From Trinickia terrae (lineage in GTDB: Bacteria > Pseudomonadota > Gammaproteobacteria > Burkholderiales > Burkholderiaceae): DNA of 64,000 bases. Position numbers and translations under genes: made by a program. Positions 35,382 to 45,139 of this stretch are shown piece by piece. The notes beneath the pieces are model-generated. The model saw only the letters and a program-made list of their open reading frames with translations, was not told the origin of the DNA and did not search any database. Where the stretch lies: positions 596,134 through 660,133 of the forward strand of contig NZ_SWJE01000005.1 in the NCBI RefSeq assembly GCF_005144415.1. Reading direction: 5' to 3'. Numbering within the stretch: the stretch's first letter is position 1; the number at the start of each line of letters is the position of its first letter.

Positions 35382-37328
35382 ATGCATTCCGACGTTCCAA
35401 CGTTTTCATCCCGCCGCTTTCTTCGCCCCATGCGCCGCTACGCCGCCCCGACCGAACCCGCACCCGTCTCGACCGGGCCGCGCAACGACTGGCAGACGAT
35501 CGTCTCGCTGATGCCGTATCTCGCCACCTACAAATGGCGCGTCGTGCTGGCGCTCACTTGCCTGATCGGCGCGAAGGTCGCGAACCTCGGCGTGCCGATC
35601 GTGATGAAGCGCATCGTCGACGGTCTCGTGCCGGTGCAGCACCTCACCGCGCTCGGCCGCGCGCAGCACGAGCCGGCGATCGTGCTGGCGGGCGGCATCG
35701 GCCTCCTGGTGGTCGCCTATGCGCTCGTGCGGCTGTCGACGTCGATGTTCAACGAGCTGCGCGAAATCCTCTTCGCGAAGGTGACCGAGAGCGCGGTGCG
35801 CCAGCTCGCGCTGAAGGTGTTCCGCCACCTGCATTCGCTCTCGCTGCGCTTTCACCTCGACCGGCAGACGGGCGGCATGTCGCGCGACATCGAGCGCGGC
35901 ACGCGCGGCATCCAGCAGCTCATTTCGTATTCGCTCTACAGCATCCTGCCGACGCTCGTCGAAGTCGGCCTCGTGCTCGGCTTCTTCGTCGTCAAGTACG
36001 ACGCGTGGTATGCGCTCATCACGGGTATCGCGCTCGCCGCGTACATCGTGTTCACGATCAAGGTCACCGAGTGGCGCACGCATTTCCGGCGCACCATGAA
36101 CGAGCTCGATTCGCGCGCGAACTCGCGGGCGATCGACTCGCTGCTCAACTACGAGACGGTCAAGTACTTCGGCAACGAGGAGTGGGAAGCGCGGCGCTAC
36201 GACGAGAACCTGAAGCGCTATCGCGCGGCGGCGATCAAGTCGCAGAACTCGCTGTCGTTCCTGAACTTCGGACAGCAGGCGATCATCGGCTGCGGGCTCG
36301 TGTTCATCCTGTGGCGCGCGACGCAAGGCGTGATGGCGGGGCGCTTGACGCTCGGCGACCTCGTGCTCATCAACACGTTCATGCTGCAGCTCTATATTCC
36401 GCTGAATTTTCTCGGCGTCGTCTACCGCGAGCTCAAGCAGAGCCTGACCGACATGGACCGCATGTTCACCCTGCTCGGCGCGGCGCGCGAAGTGCCGGAC
36501 GCGCCCGGCGCGCCGGCGCTCGCGGTGACGGGCGGCGAGGTGCGCTTCGAGCACGTGGGCTTCGCCTACGAGGCCGAGCGGCAGATTCTCTTCGACGTGA
36601 GCTTCACCATTCCCGCGGGCACGACGACGGCGGTGGTCGGGCACAGCGGCTCCGGCAAGTCGACGCTCGCGCGGCTCCTGTTCCGCTTCTACGATCTCGA
36701 CCGCGCGACGGGCGGGGCGATCACGATCGACGGCCAGGACATCCGCGACGTGACGCAGGAAACGCTGCGCGCGTCGATCGGGATCGTGCCGCAGGATACG
36801 GTGCTCTTCAACGATTCGATCTACTACAACATCGCCTACGGCAGGCCGGCGGCCACCCGCGACGAAGTGATCGCGGCGGCGCGCGCGGCGCACATCCACG
36901 ATTTCATCGAGGGCTTGCCGAAGGGCTATGACACGCCGGTGGGCGAGCGCGGCTTGAAGCTGTCGGGCGGGGAGAAGCAGCGCGTCGCGATCGCGCGGAC
37001 GATCTTGAAGAACCCGCCGATCCTGCTGTTCGACGAGGCGACGTCGGCGCTCGATTCGCGCTCCGAGCGCGCGATCCAGCACGAGCTCGACCAGATCGCG
37101 CGCGAGCGCACCACGCTCGTCATCGCGCACCGGCTGTCGACGGTCGTGCACGCCCAGCAGATCATCGTGATGGACCGCGGCAGGATCGTCGAGCGCGGCA
37201 CGCATGCCGAGCTGCTGCGCGCGGGCGGGCTGTTCGCGCAGATGTGGGCGCTGCAGCAGCAGAAGGCGGCGTCGCAGAGCGAGGCGTCGTCGGACGAGCG
37301 CGCCACCCTGGGGGGCAATGGAGCGTGA
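35382..37328 (+). CDS. Atm1/HMT1-type ABC exporter, fused permease and ATPase
   Basis: A half-transporter of about 648 residues. Six transmembrane helices (about 35-330) precede the ATP-binding domain, with Walker A GHSGSGKST near residue 423, signature LSGGEKQRVA near 527, and Walker B ILLFDEATSALD near 546. The family exports glutathione-linked or sulfur compounds and heavy-metal conjugates (Atm1, NaAtm1). In Rickettsiales and mitochondria it serves Fe-S protein assembly outside the compartment. Possible starts are GTG 35361, ATG 35382 and ATG 35430; the last gives an N-terminus (MRRYAAP) like relatives I recall. Confidence 0.9.
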   Translation: MHSDVPTFSSRRFLRPMRRYAAPTEPAPVSTGPRNDWQTIVSLMPYLATYKWRVVLALTCLIGAKVANLGVPIVMKRIVDGLVPVQHLTALGRAQHEPAIVLAGGIGLLVVAYALVRLSTSMFNELREILFAKVTESAVRQLALKVFRHLHSLSLRFHLDRQTGGMSRDIERGTRGIQQLISYSLYSILPTLVEVGLVLGFFVVKYDAWYALITGIALAAYIVFTIKVTEWRTHFRRTMNELDSRANSRAIDSLLNYETVKYFGNEEWEARRYDENLKRYRAAAIKSQNSLSFLNFGQQAIIGCGLVFILWRATQGVMAGRLTLGDLVLINTFMLQLYIPLNFLGVVYRELKQSLTDMDRMFTLLGAAREVPDAPGAPALAVTGGEVRFEHVGFAYEAERQILFDVSFTIPAGTTTAVVGHSGSGKSTLARLLFRFYDLDRATGGAITIDGQDIRDVTQETLRASIGIVPQDTVLFNDSIYYNIAYGRPAATRDEVIAAARAAHIHDFIEGLPKGYDTPVGERGLKLSGGEKQRVAIARTILKNPPILLFDEATSALDSRSERAIQHELDQIARERTTLVIAHRLSTVVHAQQIIVMDRGRIVERGTHAELLRAGGLFAQMWALQQQKAASQSEASSDERATLGGNGA

Positions 37329-37335
37329 GACGGGG

Positions 37336-38058
37336 TTATGGCCGGGCGCGCGAGCGCAGCGCCTCGTCCAGCGTCCTGAGTTGCGCAGGCGTGCCGACGT
37401 TCTCCCAGATCCCCTCATAAAGCTCGCCGCTCACGCGCTGCGCGCCGATCGCCTCGCGATAGTAGGGCGTCAGCGGCCGCCGCGTGCCGGGCGGCAGGTC
37501 GCGGAACATCCGCGTGTCGTAGAGCGCGATGCTGCCGAACGTGTGGCGCGGTGAACCGTCGAGCGAGACTTTGCCGTCGGCCAGCGCGAAATCCCCGGCC
37601 GGGTGAAACGCGGGGTTCGGCACCATCACGAGATGCATGCCGGGCTCGGCCGCCGACGCCATCCGCAACGCATGCTCGCGCAAGCGTGCATAGTCGAATT
37701 CGCAGTACACGTCGCCGGCCACCCCGAGGAAGACTTGCGCCGCGCCCGCGTCTTCGAGCAGCGGCAGCGCCTGCGCGATCCCGCCCGCGGTTTCGAGCGC
37801 CTCGCCTTCGGCCGAGTACGCGAGGCGCACGCCCCAGCGCGAGCCGTCGCCGAGCGCGCTTTCGAACTGCTCCCCGAGCCACGCGTGGTTGATCACGATG
37901 GTCTCGAAGCCGGCGGCTGCCAGGCGCTCGATCTGCCAGACGATCAGCGATTTGCCGCCCGCTTCCAGGAGCGGCTTCGGACAGATGTCGGTGAGCGGGC
38001 GCATCCGTTCGCCGCGCCCCGCTGCGAAGATCATCGCTTTGGTCAAGAGGTGCGTCAT
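37336..38058 (-). CDS. murU: N-acetylmuramate alpha-1-phosphate uridylyltransferase-like nucleotidyltransferase
   Basis: 240-residue sugar-phosphate nucleotidyltransferase. The signature AAGRGERMRPLTDICPKPLLEAGGK is at about residues 12-36, and the metal-binding aspartate region GVAGDVYCEFD is near 103. With the kinase gene directly upstream it matches the AmgK-MurU route, which converts recycled MurNAc to UDP-MurNAc, bypassing the fosfomycin-sensitive MurA step. It starts three bases after the amgK stop. Assignment to MurU rests on this neighbour; the domain alone would allow other sugar substrates. Confidence 0.85.
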   Translation of the reverse strand: MTHLLTKAMIFAAGRGERMRPLTDICPKPLLEAGGKSLIVWQIERLAAAGFETIVINHAWLGEQFESALGDGSRWGVRLAYSAEGEALETAGGIAQALPLLEDAGAAQVFLGVAGDVYCEFDYARLREHALRMASAAEPGMHLVMVPNPAFHPAGDFALADGKVSLDGSPRHTFGSIALYDTRMFRDLPPGTRRPLTPYYREAIGAQRVSGELYEGIWENVGTPAQLRTLDEALRSRARP

Positions 38059-38061
38059 CGT

Positions 38062-39096
38062 TCAGAACGTGTAGCCGACTTCCGCTCCGCGGCCCTCGAG
38101 CTCGTCGAGCAGCTTCGCGAATGCCGCGAGCGGGCGGTAGCGCTCGCTGGCCTTGCGCGCGTACTGGATGAAGCGCGGCAGGTCGGCGAGGTAATGCGGC
38201 TTGCCGTCGCGATAGTTGATGCGGGCGAACAGGCCGAGCACCTTGATGTGCCGCTGCAGGCCCATCCATTCGAGCTGACGGTAGAACTCGCCGAAGTCGG
38301 CATCGACGGGCAGCCCCGCTTTCTTCGCGCGCTCCCAGTAATAGGCGAAGCAGTCGAGCTCGAATTCCTCGTCCCAGCTGATGAACGCGTCGCGCAGGAG
38401 CGAGGCGACGTCGTAGGTGATCGGGCCGTAGACCGCGTCCTGGAAGTCGAGCACGCCGGGGTTCGGCTCGGCGACCATCAGGTTGCGCGGCATGAAATCG
38501 CGCAGCATGTAGACCTGCGGCTGAGCGCGCGCGCTCGCGATCAGGAGCGCAAACGTGCGATCCAGGACCTCGCGCTGGCGTTCGTCGAGCGTGCGGCCGA
38601 GGTGGCGGCCGACGAACCACTCCGGCATCAGCTCCATCTCGCGGCGCAGAAAGGCCTCGTCGAACTGCGGCAGCACGCCCTCGCGCGACGCGAGCTGCCA
38701 GCGGATCAGCGCATCGAGCGCCTCGCGCATCAGCGGCCGCGCGCCCGCCGTGTCGTTGGGATCGAGCGTGGCGATATACGACTGCGTGCCGAGATCGGTC
38801 ACGAGCATGAAACCTTGATCGAGATCGCACTCCAGCACGCGCGGCACGTGCACGCCCGCGGCGTCGAGCATGCGCGCGACATCAACGAATTCGCGGCATT
38901 TTTCGGGCGGCGGCGCATCGACCGCGATCAGCGTCGCGCCGTGCGCGCCCGCGCTTTTCAGCCGGAAATAGCGGCGAAAGCTGGCGTCGGCGGAGGCGGG
39001 GGCAAGCGAGGTGACGTCGAGGAGGTGGCGTTGTTCGAGCGAGGCGAGCCAGTTGGTAAGCAGTTCGCGGCGGGAATCGGCAGGAATCGGCGTCAT
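38062..39096 (-). CDS. amgK: N-acetylmuramate/N-acetylglucosamine anomeric kinase AmgK (aminoglycoside phosphotransferase family)
   Basis: 344 residues of the APH kinase fold. The phosphate/N-lobe segment SADASFRRYFRL is near residues 35-46. The catalytic loop YMLRDFMPRNLM (near 195) has Arg-Asp in place of the usual His-Asp. The metal motif DFQDAVYGP is near 217. It phosphorylates the anomeric position of MurNAc or GlcNAc in cell-wall recycling; MurU follows. It is divergent from lptD, a conserved arrangement in Burkholderia and Pseudomonas. MTPIPADSRRELL is the best start, since the region upstream is promoter-like. Confidence 0.88.
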   Translation of the reverse strand: MTPIPADSRRELLTNWLASLEQRHLLDVTSLAPASADASFRRYFRLKSAGAHGATLIAVDAPPPEKCREFVDVARMLDAAGVHVPRVLECDLDQGFMLVTDLGTQSYIATLDPNDTAGARPLMREALDALIRWQLASREGVLPQFDEAFLRREMELMPEWFVGRHLGRTLDERQREVLDRTFALLIASARAQPQVYMLRDFMPRNLMVAEPNPGVLDFQDAVYGPITYDVASLLRDAFISWDEEFELDCFAYYWERAKKAGLPVDADFGEFYRQLEWMGLQRHIKVLGLFARINYRDGKPHYLADLPRFIQYARKASERYRPLAAFAKLLDELEGRGAEVGYTF

Positions 39097-39123
39097 AAAA
39101 TGGGGGAGCAAAACATCTTGCCA

Positions 39124-39129
39124 TATAAT
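39124..39129 (+). promoter_or_regulatory. Candidate -10 box between amgK and lptD
   Basis: A consensus TATAAT lies at 39124-39129 in an AT-richer island of the divergent region. No clear -35 at standard spacing is present on either strand, and the box is nearly symmetric, so it could serve either gene. Confidence 0.3.
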
Positions 39130-39323
39130 ACCCCACGACTTTTTTGACGCACCCGTGCTCGGCCTTGGCACGGTTCTCACGATTTCAGTTCGACCGCCCG
39201 CTGTATCGCCCGATCGACAAATTCTCTTTCGTGCGCACTCAGACCGCCGCGTCCGCGCCGCGCGGGCGGCTCTTCGTGTGACCGTGCAATGCTTGGCTGC
39301 CGGGCCGATTCGCCAAACAATAC

Positions 39324-41786
39324 ATGCCGCCAAGACAGCCTTTCCCAACGACGAATCCCACGAGGAAATCGCCGGGCCGCCCCAAGATTTCCTCGCCCCC
39401 TCGGGGGGCCTGGCGCGAAGCGCCAGGTATGGGGGCGCTGTTGAGCGACGCGCCGCCGCGCAAACGGCGGCTCGTCGCGGCGTTGATCGCCGTGCCGGGC
39501 CTGCTGCCGTCAATATCGAACGCCCAGCTCTCGGGCGCTGCCGCGCAAGCGCAACAGATCGACGCGCCGTGGGGCCTGCGGCTCGCCCCGCAACTCGAGG
39601 AGCACCCGCTGAAGGAAGGCGACAAGCCTGCCATCTTCGTGCTCGGCGACCACGCGAGCGGCACCGCCGACCAGGACCTGGCGGCCAAGGGCTCGGCCGA
39701 GATTCGCCGCAACGTGACGGTGATGAAGGCGGACGCGCTGCACTACGACGAAGACACCGACATGGCCGACGCCTACGGCACGGTGCGCATCATCAACAAC
39801 GGCGTGTCGTTCGTGGGGCCCGAGGCGCACATGAAGGTGGAGGCGAGCCAGGGCTACATGCCGGCGCCGAAGTACCACTTCAACCTCACGGGCGGATCGG
39901 GCAGCGCCCAGCACGTGCAACTGCTCGACAGCGAGCGTTCGATTTTCCAGAAAGCCACCTACACGGCGTGCCAGTGCGAGAACCCGGCGTGGTACATCAA
40001 GGGCAGCGAGTTCGAGTTCGATACGGGCGCCGATGAAGGCGTCGCGCACAACGCCGTGGTGTTCTTCCAGGGCGTGCCGATTTTCGCGAGCCCGTGGCTG
40101 TCGTTTCCGCTGTCCGACGCGCGGCGCAGCGGGCTTTTGCCGCCGACCTGGACGACGAGCGGGACCAGCGGCTTCGAGCTGTCGGTGCCTTACTACTTCA
40201 ACATCGCGCCGAACCGGGACCTGCTGCTGACCCCGACGATCATCACGAAGCGCGGGCTGGAAACGGAGGCGCAGTTCCGTTATTTGTCGCCGACGTACTC
40301 CGGTTCGATCACGGGCGTCTTCCTGCCCGATGATGCGATCACGAAGACAAACCGCTACTCGATTTCGATTCAGCACAACCAGAACTTCGGTGGCGGGTTT
40401 GGCGGGTACATCTACTACAACCGCGTTTCGGACAACACGTTCCCCGAGGACCTGGGTTCGTCGACGGCCCAGATCGTCAACGGGACGCAGCTGCTGTACC
40501 AGCAGGAAGCCGGGCTGACCTACGGCAACGGCCCGTGGTCCGTGCTGACGCGCGTGCAGGACTGGCAGACACTGTATCCGTCCACCGCGCCGTACTCGCG
40601 GGAGCCGGAGCTCAACGTCAAGTACCAGAAGTACAACGTCGGCGGTTTCGACTACGGGGCGACGGCCGACTACACGCGCTTCTCGATCACTACAGCGAAC
40701 ACGACCCAGGGCGATCGCTTCACCTTCGATCCGTACCTGTCGTATTCGCTGGTCGGCCCCGGCTACTTCGTGACGCCGAAGGTGCAGTGGCACTTCGCGT
40801 CCTATCAGCTGAGCACGATCGGCCTGAGCCAGACGGGGCAGGCGGCGCCAGCCGGGCAGCCGAAGAATTTCACCGAGCAGATCCCGACGCTCTCATTCGA
40901 TTCGGGGTTGATCTTCGAGCGCTCGGTGCGGCTCTTCGGCAACGACTACATCCAGACGCTCGAGCCGCGCCTGTACTACGTCTATACCCCATACCGCAAC
41001 CAGGATTTCGCGCCGCTCTTCGACACGGCGGAAGCGGACTTCGGGCTCGCGGAAATCTTCACGCCCAACACGTTCGTTGGCGGCGACCGCGTCGCGGATG
41101 CGAACAAAATCACCGCGGCGTTGACGACGCGTTTCATCAACCCGGCCACCGGCGACGAGCGCTCGCGCTTCGTCCTCGCGCAGCAATACTATTTCACCGA
41201 CCAGCGCGTCACGCTGTTGCCGGGCCAAACGTCGACGCAGGCGACGCACTCGGACCTGATCGCGGGCGCCTCGATCAAGCTCGGCAGCGTTTTGTCGACG
41301 GAAAGCGCCGTCAAATATAATGCCGACGAGCACCAGCTCCGGCAGGCCGTCGCAGGTTTTGCCTACAGCCCGGCGGCGGGCAAGGTGCTCAATTTCGCGT
41401 ACAGGTATACGCGCGCGGACACCACGCTCAATTTCACGCCGGTCCGGCAGCTCACGATTTCCGCGCAGTGGCCGCTGACGCACCGCTTCTATGGCGTGGC
41501 GCGCCTCAACTACGATCTGGCCGGGCATTCGCTAGTCGATAGCCTGGTCGGGTTGCAGTACGATGCGGACTGCTGGGTGCTGGGGGTTGGCGTCCAGCGC
41601 TACGCGAACGGTGTGAGCTCGAGCGGTATCCCGACCCAGGGGACGAAATATCTGGTGCAGCTCACGCTCAAGGGCTTGTCCAACGTCGACAACGGCTTGG
41701 TCCAGTCCTTCCGCGCGGCGGTGCCCGGGTACACGCCGTTGCCTTCGCCGCCGCCGCCCGAGGCGCGGTTTACCGACTATGAATAA
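39324..41786 (+). CDS. lptD: LPS-assembly outer membrane protein LptD
   Basis: Beta-barrel protein that inserts lipopolysaccharide into the outer membrane with LptE. From ATG 39324 it has 820 residues; from ATG 39429 it has 785. The signal-peptide core is [22 protein letters not shown] (about 47-68). The OstA-type periplasmic domain covers about 105-215 ([23 protein letters not shown]), and the barrel fills the rest. Cysteines expected for disulfides are present, including the C-Q-C pair near 212-214 and one near 750. Bases 39361-39439 of the coding sequence are a dispersed palindromic repeat, translated in frame as a proline/arginine-rich stretch before the signal core. surA, pdxA and rsmA follow. 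Confidence 0.94.
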   Translation: MPPRQPFPTTNPTRKSPGRPKISSPPRGAWREAPGMGALLSDAPPRKRRLVAALIAVPGLLPSISNAQLSGAAAQAQQIDAPWGLRLAPQLEEHPLKEGDKPAIFVLGDHASGTADQDLAAKGSAEIRRNVTVMKADALHYDEDTDMADAYGTVRIINNGVSFVGPEAHMKVEASQGYMPAPKYHFNLTGGSGSAQHVQLLDSERSIFQKATYTACQCENPAWYIKGSEFEFDTGADEGVAHNAVVFFQGVPIFASPWLSFPLSDARRSGLLPPTWTTSGTSGFELSVPYYFNIAPNRDLLLTPTIITKRGLETEAQFRYLSPTYSGSITGVFLPDDAITKTNRYSISIQHNQNFGGGFGGYIYYNRVSDNTFPEDLGSSTAQIVNGTQLLYQQEAGLTYGNGPWSVLTRVQDWQTLYPSTAPYSREPELNVKYQKYNVGGFDYGATADYTRFSITTANTTQGDRFTFDPYLSYSLVGPGYFVTPKVQWHFASYQLSTIGLSQTGQAAPAGQPKNFTEQIPTLSFDSGLIFERSVRLFGNDYIQTLEPRLYYVYTPYRNQDFAPLFDTAEADFGLAEIFTPNTFVGGDRVADANKITAALTTRFINPATGDERSRFVLAQQYYFTDQRVTLLPGQTSTQATHSDLIAGASIKLGSVLSTESAVKYNADEHQLRQAVAGFAYSPAAGKVLNFAYRYTRADTTLNFTPVRQLTISAQWPLTHRFYGVARLNYDLAGHSLVDSLVGLQYDADCWVLGVGVQRYANGVSSSGIPTQGTKYLVQLTLKGLSNVDNGLVQSFRAAVPGYTPLPSPPPPEARFTDYE
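39361..39439 (-). repeat. Dispersed palindromic repeat, copy 2 (inside the 5' end of lptD)
   Basis: A 79-bp unit whose reverse complement aligns with copy 1 at 30894-30971. The three hairpins are kept: CGAGGAAATC/GATTTCCTCG around CCGGGCCGCCCCAA, a C-run/G-run pair, and CCTGGCGCGAAGCGCCAGG. It lies in the reading frame of lptD and carries the alternative ATG at 39429. Confidence 0.8.
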
Positions 41787-41849
41787 GCAGGGCGACCTGT
41801 CGACGAACGGGCGGGGGACAAACCCGGGCCCGATATCTTTGGAGTAGCT

Positions 41850-43232
41850 GTGGCAATCATGAAGAAGCTTCGTTTGGCAACGCTCGCGGCCAGTCTCGCC
41901 GCCGCGGCCACCCTTTTGCCCGTGGCGAGCGCATCCGCTCAAGCAATGGGCTCGCCGAGCGGCCAGACGGCGGATTCCGTCGCGGCGGTCGTCAATAACG
42001 ACGTCATTACGCAGCGCGAGCTGGACGAGCGGGTCGGTCTGATCACGCGGCGCCTGCAGCAGCAGAACGCGCCGGTGCCGCCGCTCCAGCAGTTGCGCGT
42101 CCAGGTGCTGAACCAGATGGTGCTCGAGCGCATCCAGCTGGAAAAAGCGAAGGAAGACGGCATCCAGGTCGGCGATGCGCAGGTGCAGACGACGCTGCAG
42201 CGGCTCGCGCAGGCGAACAACATGCAGCTCGAGATGTACCGCGCGCGTCTGGAGGCGGAAGGCGTGCCCTGGTCCGTGTTCACGCGCGACGCGCGCACCG
42301 AGCTGACGCTTTCGAAGCTGCGCGAGAAGGAAGTCGACAGCAAGATCACGGTGTCGGACGCCGAAGTCGCGAACTACATCGCGAGCCAGCGCGGGCCGGC
42401 TGCGAAGGTGCAGCTCGACCTGCGCATGGAGCACATCCTCGTCAAGGTGCCGGACAACGCCCAGCAAGCCGACCTCGCCGCCGCGCAGACGAAGGCGCAG
42501 GCGATCCTGCAGCAGGCCATGGCTTCCGGCGCCAAGTTCGAATCGCTCGCAAAAGACAATTCGCAGGCCGCCGACGCCAAGAACGGCGGCGATCTCGGCT
42601 TCCTGCCGCCGTCGAAGCTGCCGGCCGATTTCGCCAGCGCCGCCTCGCAGCTGCGTCCCGGCCAGGTGAATCCCGAGTTGATCCGCACGAGCGACGGCTT
42701 CGAAATCGTGAAGCTCGTCGACCGCCGCGCCGGCCAGGGCGGCAATGCCGCCGACGCTCCGAAGCTCGTGCAGACGCACGTGCGCCATATCCTGCTGCGC
42801 GTCGGCGACGGCATGTCCGAGCAGGACGCACGCCAGAAGCTGCTCGACATCCGCCAGCAGGTCCTCGCCGGCGGCGATTTCGCGAAGTTCGCGCGCTCCT
42901 ACTCGCAGGACGGCTCGGCGTCGCAAGGCGGCGACCTCGGCTGGATCAGTCCGGGCGAGACCGTGCCCGACTTCGAGCGCGCCATGAACAACTTGAAGGA
43001 CCGCGAGGTCAGCGAGCCGGTGCGCAGCGAATACGGCTATCACCTGATCCAGGTGCTGGAGCGCCGCGAAGCGGAAGGGTCGGTCGCGCAGCAGATGGAC
43101 CTTGCCCGCCAGGCGATCGGCCAGCGCAAGGCCGAGCAGGCCTACGCCGACTGGCTGCGGGAGCTGCGCGATTCCGCCTATGTGCAGTACAAGGGCGATC
43201 TCGCCGGCCTGCAGCAGCAACAACAGCAATGA
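41850..43232 (+). CDS. surA: Periplasmic chaperone / peptidyl-prolyl isomerase SurA
   Basis: 460 residues. A signal peptide ([20 protein letters not shown], cleavage after ASA near residue 31) precedes the SurA N-terminal chaperone domain (about 45-190). Two parvulin domains follow, around 200-300 (MEHILVKVP...) and 315-420 ([11 protein letters not shown]...), and a glutamine-rich C-terminus. SurA escorts outer-membrane beta-barrel proteins, including LptD encoded just upstream. GGAG at 41841 lies five bases before GTG 41850, making this GTG a good start; ATG 41859 is the alternative. Confidence 0.95.
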   Translation: MAIMKKLRLATLAASLAAAATLLPVASASAQAMGSPSGQTADSVAAVVNNDVITQRELDERVGLITRRLQQQNAPVPPLQQLRVQVLNQMVLERIQLEKAKEDGIQVGDAQVQTTLQRLAQANNMQLEMYRARLEAEGVPWSVFTRDARTELTLSKLREKEVDSKITVSDAEVANYIASQRGPAAKVQLDLRMEHILVKVPDNAQQADLAAAQTKAQAILQQAMASGAKFESLAKDNSQAADAKNGGDLGFLPPSKLPADFASAASQLRPGQVNPELIRTSDGFEIVKLVDRRAGQGGNAADAPKLVQTHVRHILLRVGDGMSEQDARQKLLDIRQQVLAGGDFAKFARSYSQDGSASQGGDLGWISPGETVPDFERAMNNLKDREVSEPVRSEYGYHLIQVLERREAEGSVAQQMDLARQAIGQRKAEQAYADWLRELRDSAYVQYKGDLAGLQQQQQQ

Positions 43233-43236
43233 CGCG

Positions 43237-44232
43237 ATGACCGCCGCCCGCGCGCCCCTGCAAATTGCGATCACGACGGGTGAGCCCGCCGGGGTCGGTC
43301 CCGAGCTGACGGCGCAGGCGCTCGCGGCTGCGGCGGCGCATTGGCCCGATGCGCAATTCACCGTGCTCGGCGACGCGGGGCTCCTCGCGGAGCGCGCCAA
43401 GGCGGTTGGCGTCGATTGGGCGGTGCTGACCGGCGGCGCTCGCGTGCGCGTCGCGCATCGGCCGCTCGCGGCGGCGGCTCAGGCCGGCAAGCTCGACGCG
43501 GCCAACGGCCGCTACGTGCTCGGGCTGCTCGACGACGCGATCGACGGCGCCGAGGCCGGCACCTACGACGCGATCGTGACGGCGCCGCTGCAAAAAAGCA
43601 CGATCAACGATGCCGGCGTGCCGTTCACGGGCCACACCGAATATCTCGCCGAACGCACGCGCACGCCGCGCGTCGTGATGATGCTGGCGGGCACCGGCGC
43701 GCGGCCGCTGCGGGTCGCGCTCGCGACGACCCATCTGCCGCTCAAGGACGTTCCGGCCGCGCTGACGATCGACGGCCTGCTGGAGACGCTCGCGATCATC
43801 GACCACGACTTGCGGCGCGACTTCGGCTTGCCCGTGCCGCGCATCCTCGTGACCGGGCTGAACCCGCACGCAGGCGAAAACGGCTATCTGGGCCGCGAGG
43901 AGATCGACGTGATTTCCCCCGCGCTCAAGCTGGCCGCCGAACGCGGCATCGACGCGCGCGGCCCTTATCCTGCCGATACGCTGTTCCAGCCGCGTTACCT
44001 CGAAGAAGCCGACTGCGTGCTCGCGATGTTCCACGACCAGGGCTTGCCGGTCCTCAAGTACGCGACGTTCGGCGAAGGCGTCAACATCACGCTGGGGCTG
44101 CCGATCATCCGCACCTCGGTCGACCATGGCACCGCGCTCGATCTCGCGGGCACGGGCCGCGCGGATGCGGGCAGCCTGGTTGCCGCGATTGACGCGGCGG
44201 TGTCGATGGCGCGCAACCGGCGCGGCGTGTGA
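43237..44232 (+). CDS. pdxA: 4-hydroxythreonine-4-phosphate dehydrogenase
   Basis: 331-residue NAD-dependent enzyme of pyridoxal phosphate synthesis. Seen: the N-terminal [13 protein letters not shown] near residues 12-24, the [10 protein letters not shown] substrate region near 133, metal-ligand histidines in [11 protein letters not shown] near 265, and the terminal [18 protein letters not shown] near 290. Four bases separate it from surA, and the longer in-frame extension lies inside surA. Part of the conserved lptD-surA-pdxA-rsmA unit. Confidence 0.96.
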   Translation: MTAARAPLQIAITTGEPAGVGPELTAQALAAAAAHWPDAQFTVLGDAGLLAERAKAVGVDWAVLTGGARVRVAHRPLAAAAQAGKLDAANGRYVLGLLDDAIDGAEAGTYDAIVTAPLQKSTINDAGVPFTGHTEYLAERTRTPRVVMMLAGTGARPLRVALATTHLPLKDVPAALTIDGLLETLAIIDHDLRRDFGLPVPRILVTGLNPHAGENGYLGREEIDVISPALKLAAERGIDARGPYPADTLFQPRYLEEADCVLAMFHDQGLPVLKYATFGEGVNITLGLPIIRTSVDHGTALDLAGTGRADAGSLVAAIDAAVSMARNRRGV

Positions 44233-44304
44233 GCGGCGTTCGAGCTGGGTTCACCCCTCGCGTTCAACTCTTTTCTTCCTTCGCTTCTCGTTTTCTCGAT
44301 TTCG

Positions 44305-45126
44305 ATGTCCACTAGCAGACAGCACCAAGGCCATTTCGCGCGCAAACGGTTCGGCCAGAACTTCCTGGTCGACCTGGGCGTGATCGACTCGATCGTTGCG
44401 GCGATTCGTCCGCAGCGCGGCGAACGGATGGTCGAGATCGGGCCGGGCCTGGGCGCGCTCACCGAGCCGCTGATCGAGCGGCTCGCGACGCCCGAGGCGC
44501 CGCTGCATGCGGTGGAGCTGGACCGCGACCTGATCGGGCGCTTGCAAAAGAAATTCGGTGGCTTGCTCGAGCTGCACGCGGGCGACGCGCTCGCATTCGA
44601 CTTCGCCTCGCTCGCAGCGCCCGGCGACAAGCCGACGCTGCGCATCGTCGGCAATCTGCCGTACAACATTTCGAGCCCGCTGCTGTTTCACCTGACCACG
44701 TTCGCGCCGGTCGTGATCGACCAGCACTTCATGCTGCAGAACGAGGTCGTCGAACGGATGGTGGCCGAGCCGGGCAGCAAGGAGTTCAGCCGGCTGTCGG
44801 TGATGCTCCAGTATCGCTACGTGATCGACAAGCTCATCGACGTCCCGCCCGAATCGTTCCAGCCGCCGCCCAAAGTGGATTCGGCGATCGTGCGCATGAT
44901 TCCGTATGCGCCGCACGAGCTCGCGCCGGTCGATCAGGCCGTGCTCGGCGAGGTGGTGACGGCGGCGTTTTCGCAGCGTCGCAAGATGCTGCGCAATACG
45001 TTGTCCGCCTATCGCGACACGGTCGATTTCGACGCGCTTGGCTTCGACTTGGCGCGGCGCGCGGAGGACGTACCTGTCGACGAGTACGTGCGCGTCGCGC
45101 AGGTCGTCGCGGCAGGCGCACAGTAG
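44305..45126 (+). CDS. rsmA: 16S rRNA (adenine1518-N6/adenine1519-N6)-dimethyltransferase
   Basis: 273-residue KsgA/Dim1 family enzyme that dimethylates the two adjacent adenosines near the 3' end of 16S rRNA. Seen: [10 protein letters not shown] near residue 13, SAM loop [14 protein letters not shown] near 42-55, the catalytic [10 protein letters not shown] near 116-125, and [10 protein letters not shown] near 187. Loss of this enzyme gives kasugamycin resistance in other bacteria. Last gene of the lptD-surA-pdxA-rsmA unit, convergent with the EamA gene. Confidence 0.96.
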   Translation: MSTSRQHQGHFARKRFGQNFLVDLGVIDSIVAAIRPQRGERMVEIGPGLGALTEPLIERLATPEAPLHAVELDRDLIGRLQKKFGGLLELHAGDALAFDFASLAAPGDKPTLRIVGNLPYNISSPLLFHLTTFAPVVIDQHFMLQNEVVERMVAEPGSKEFSRLSVMLQYRYVIDKLIDVPPESFQPPPKVDSAIVRMIPYAPHELAPVDQAVLGEVVTAAFSQRRKMLRNTLSAYRDTVDFDALGFDLARRAEDVPVDEYVRVAQVVAAGAQ

Positions 45127-45139
45127 GCGCGCCGCTCGC

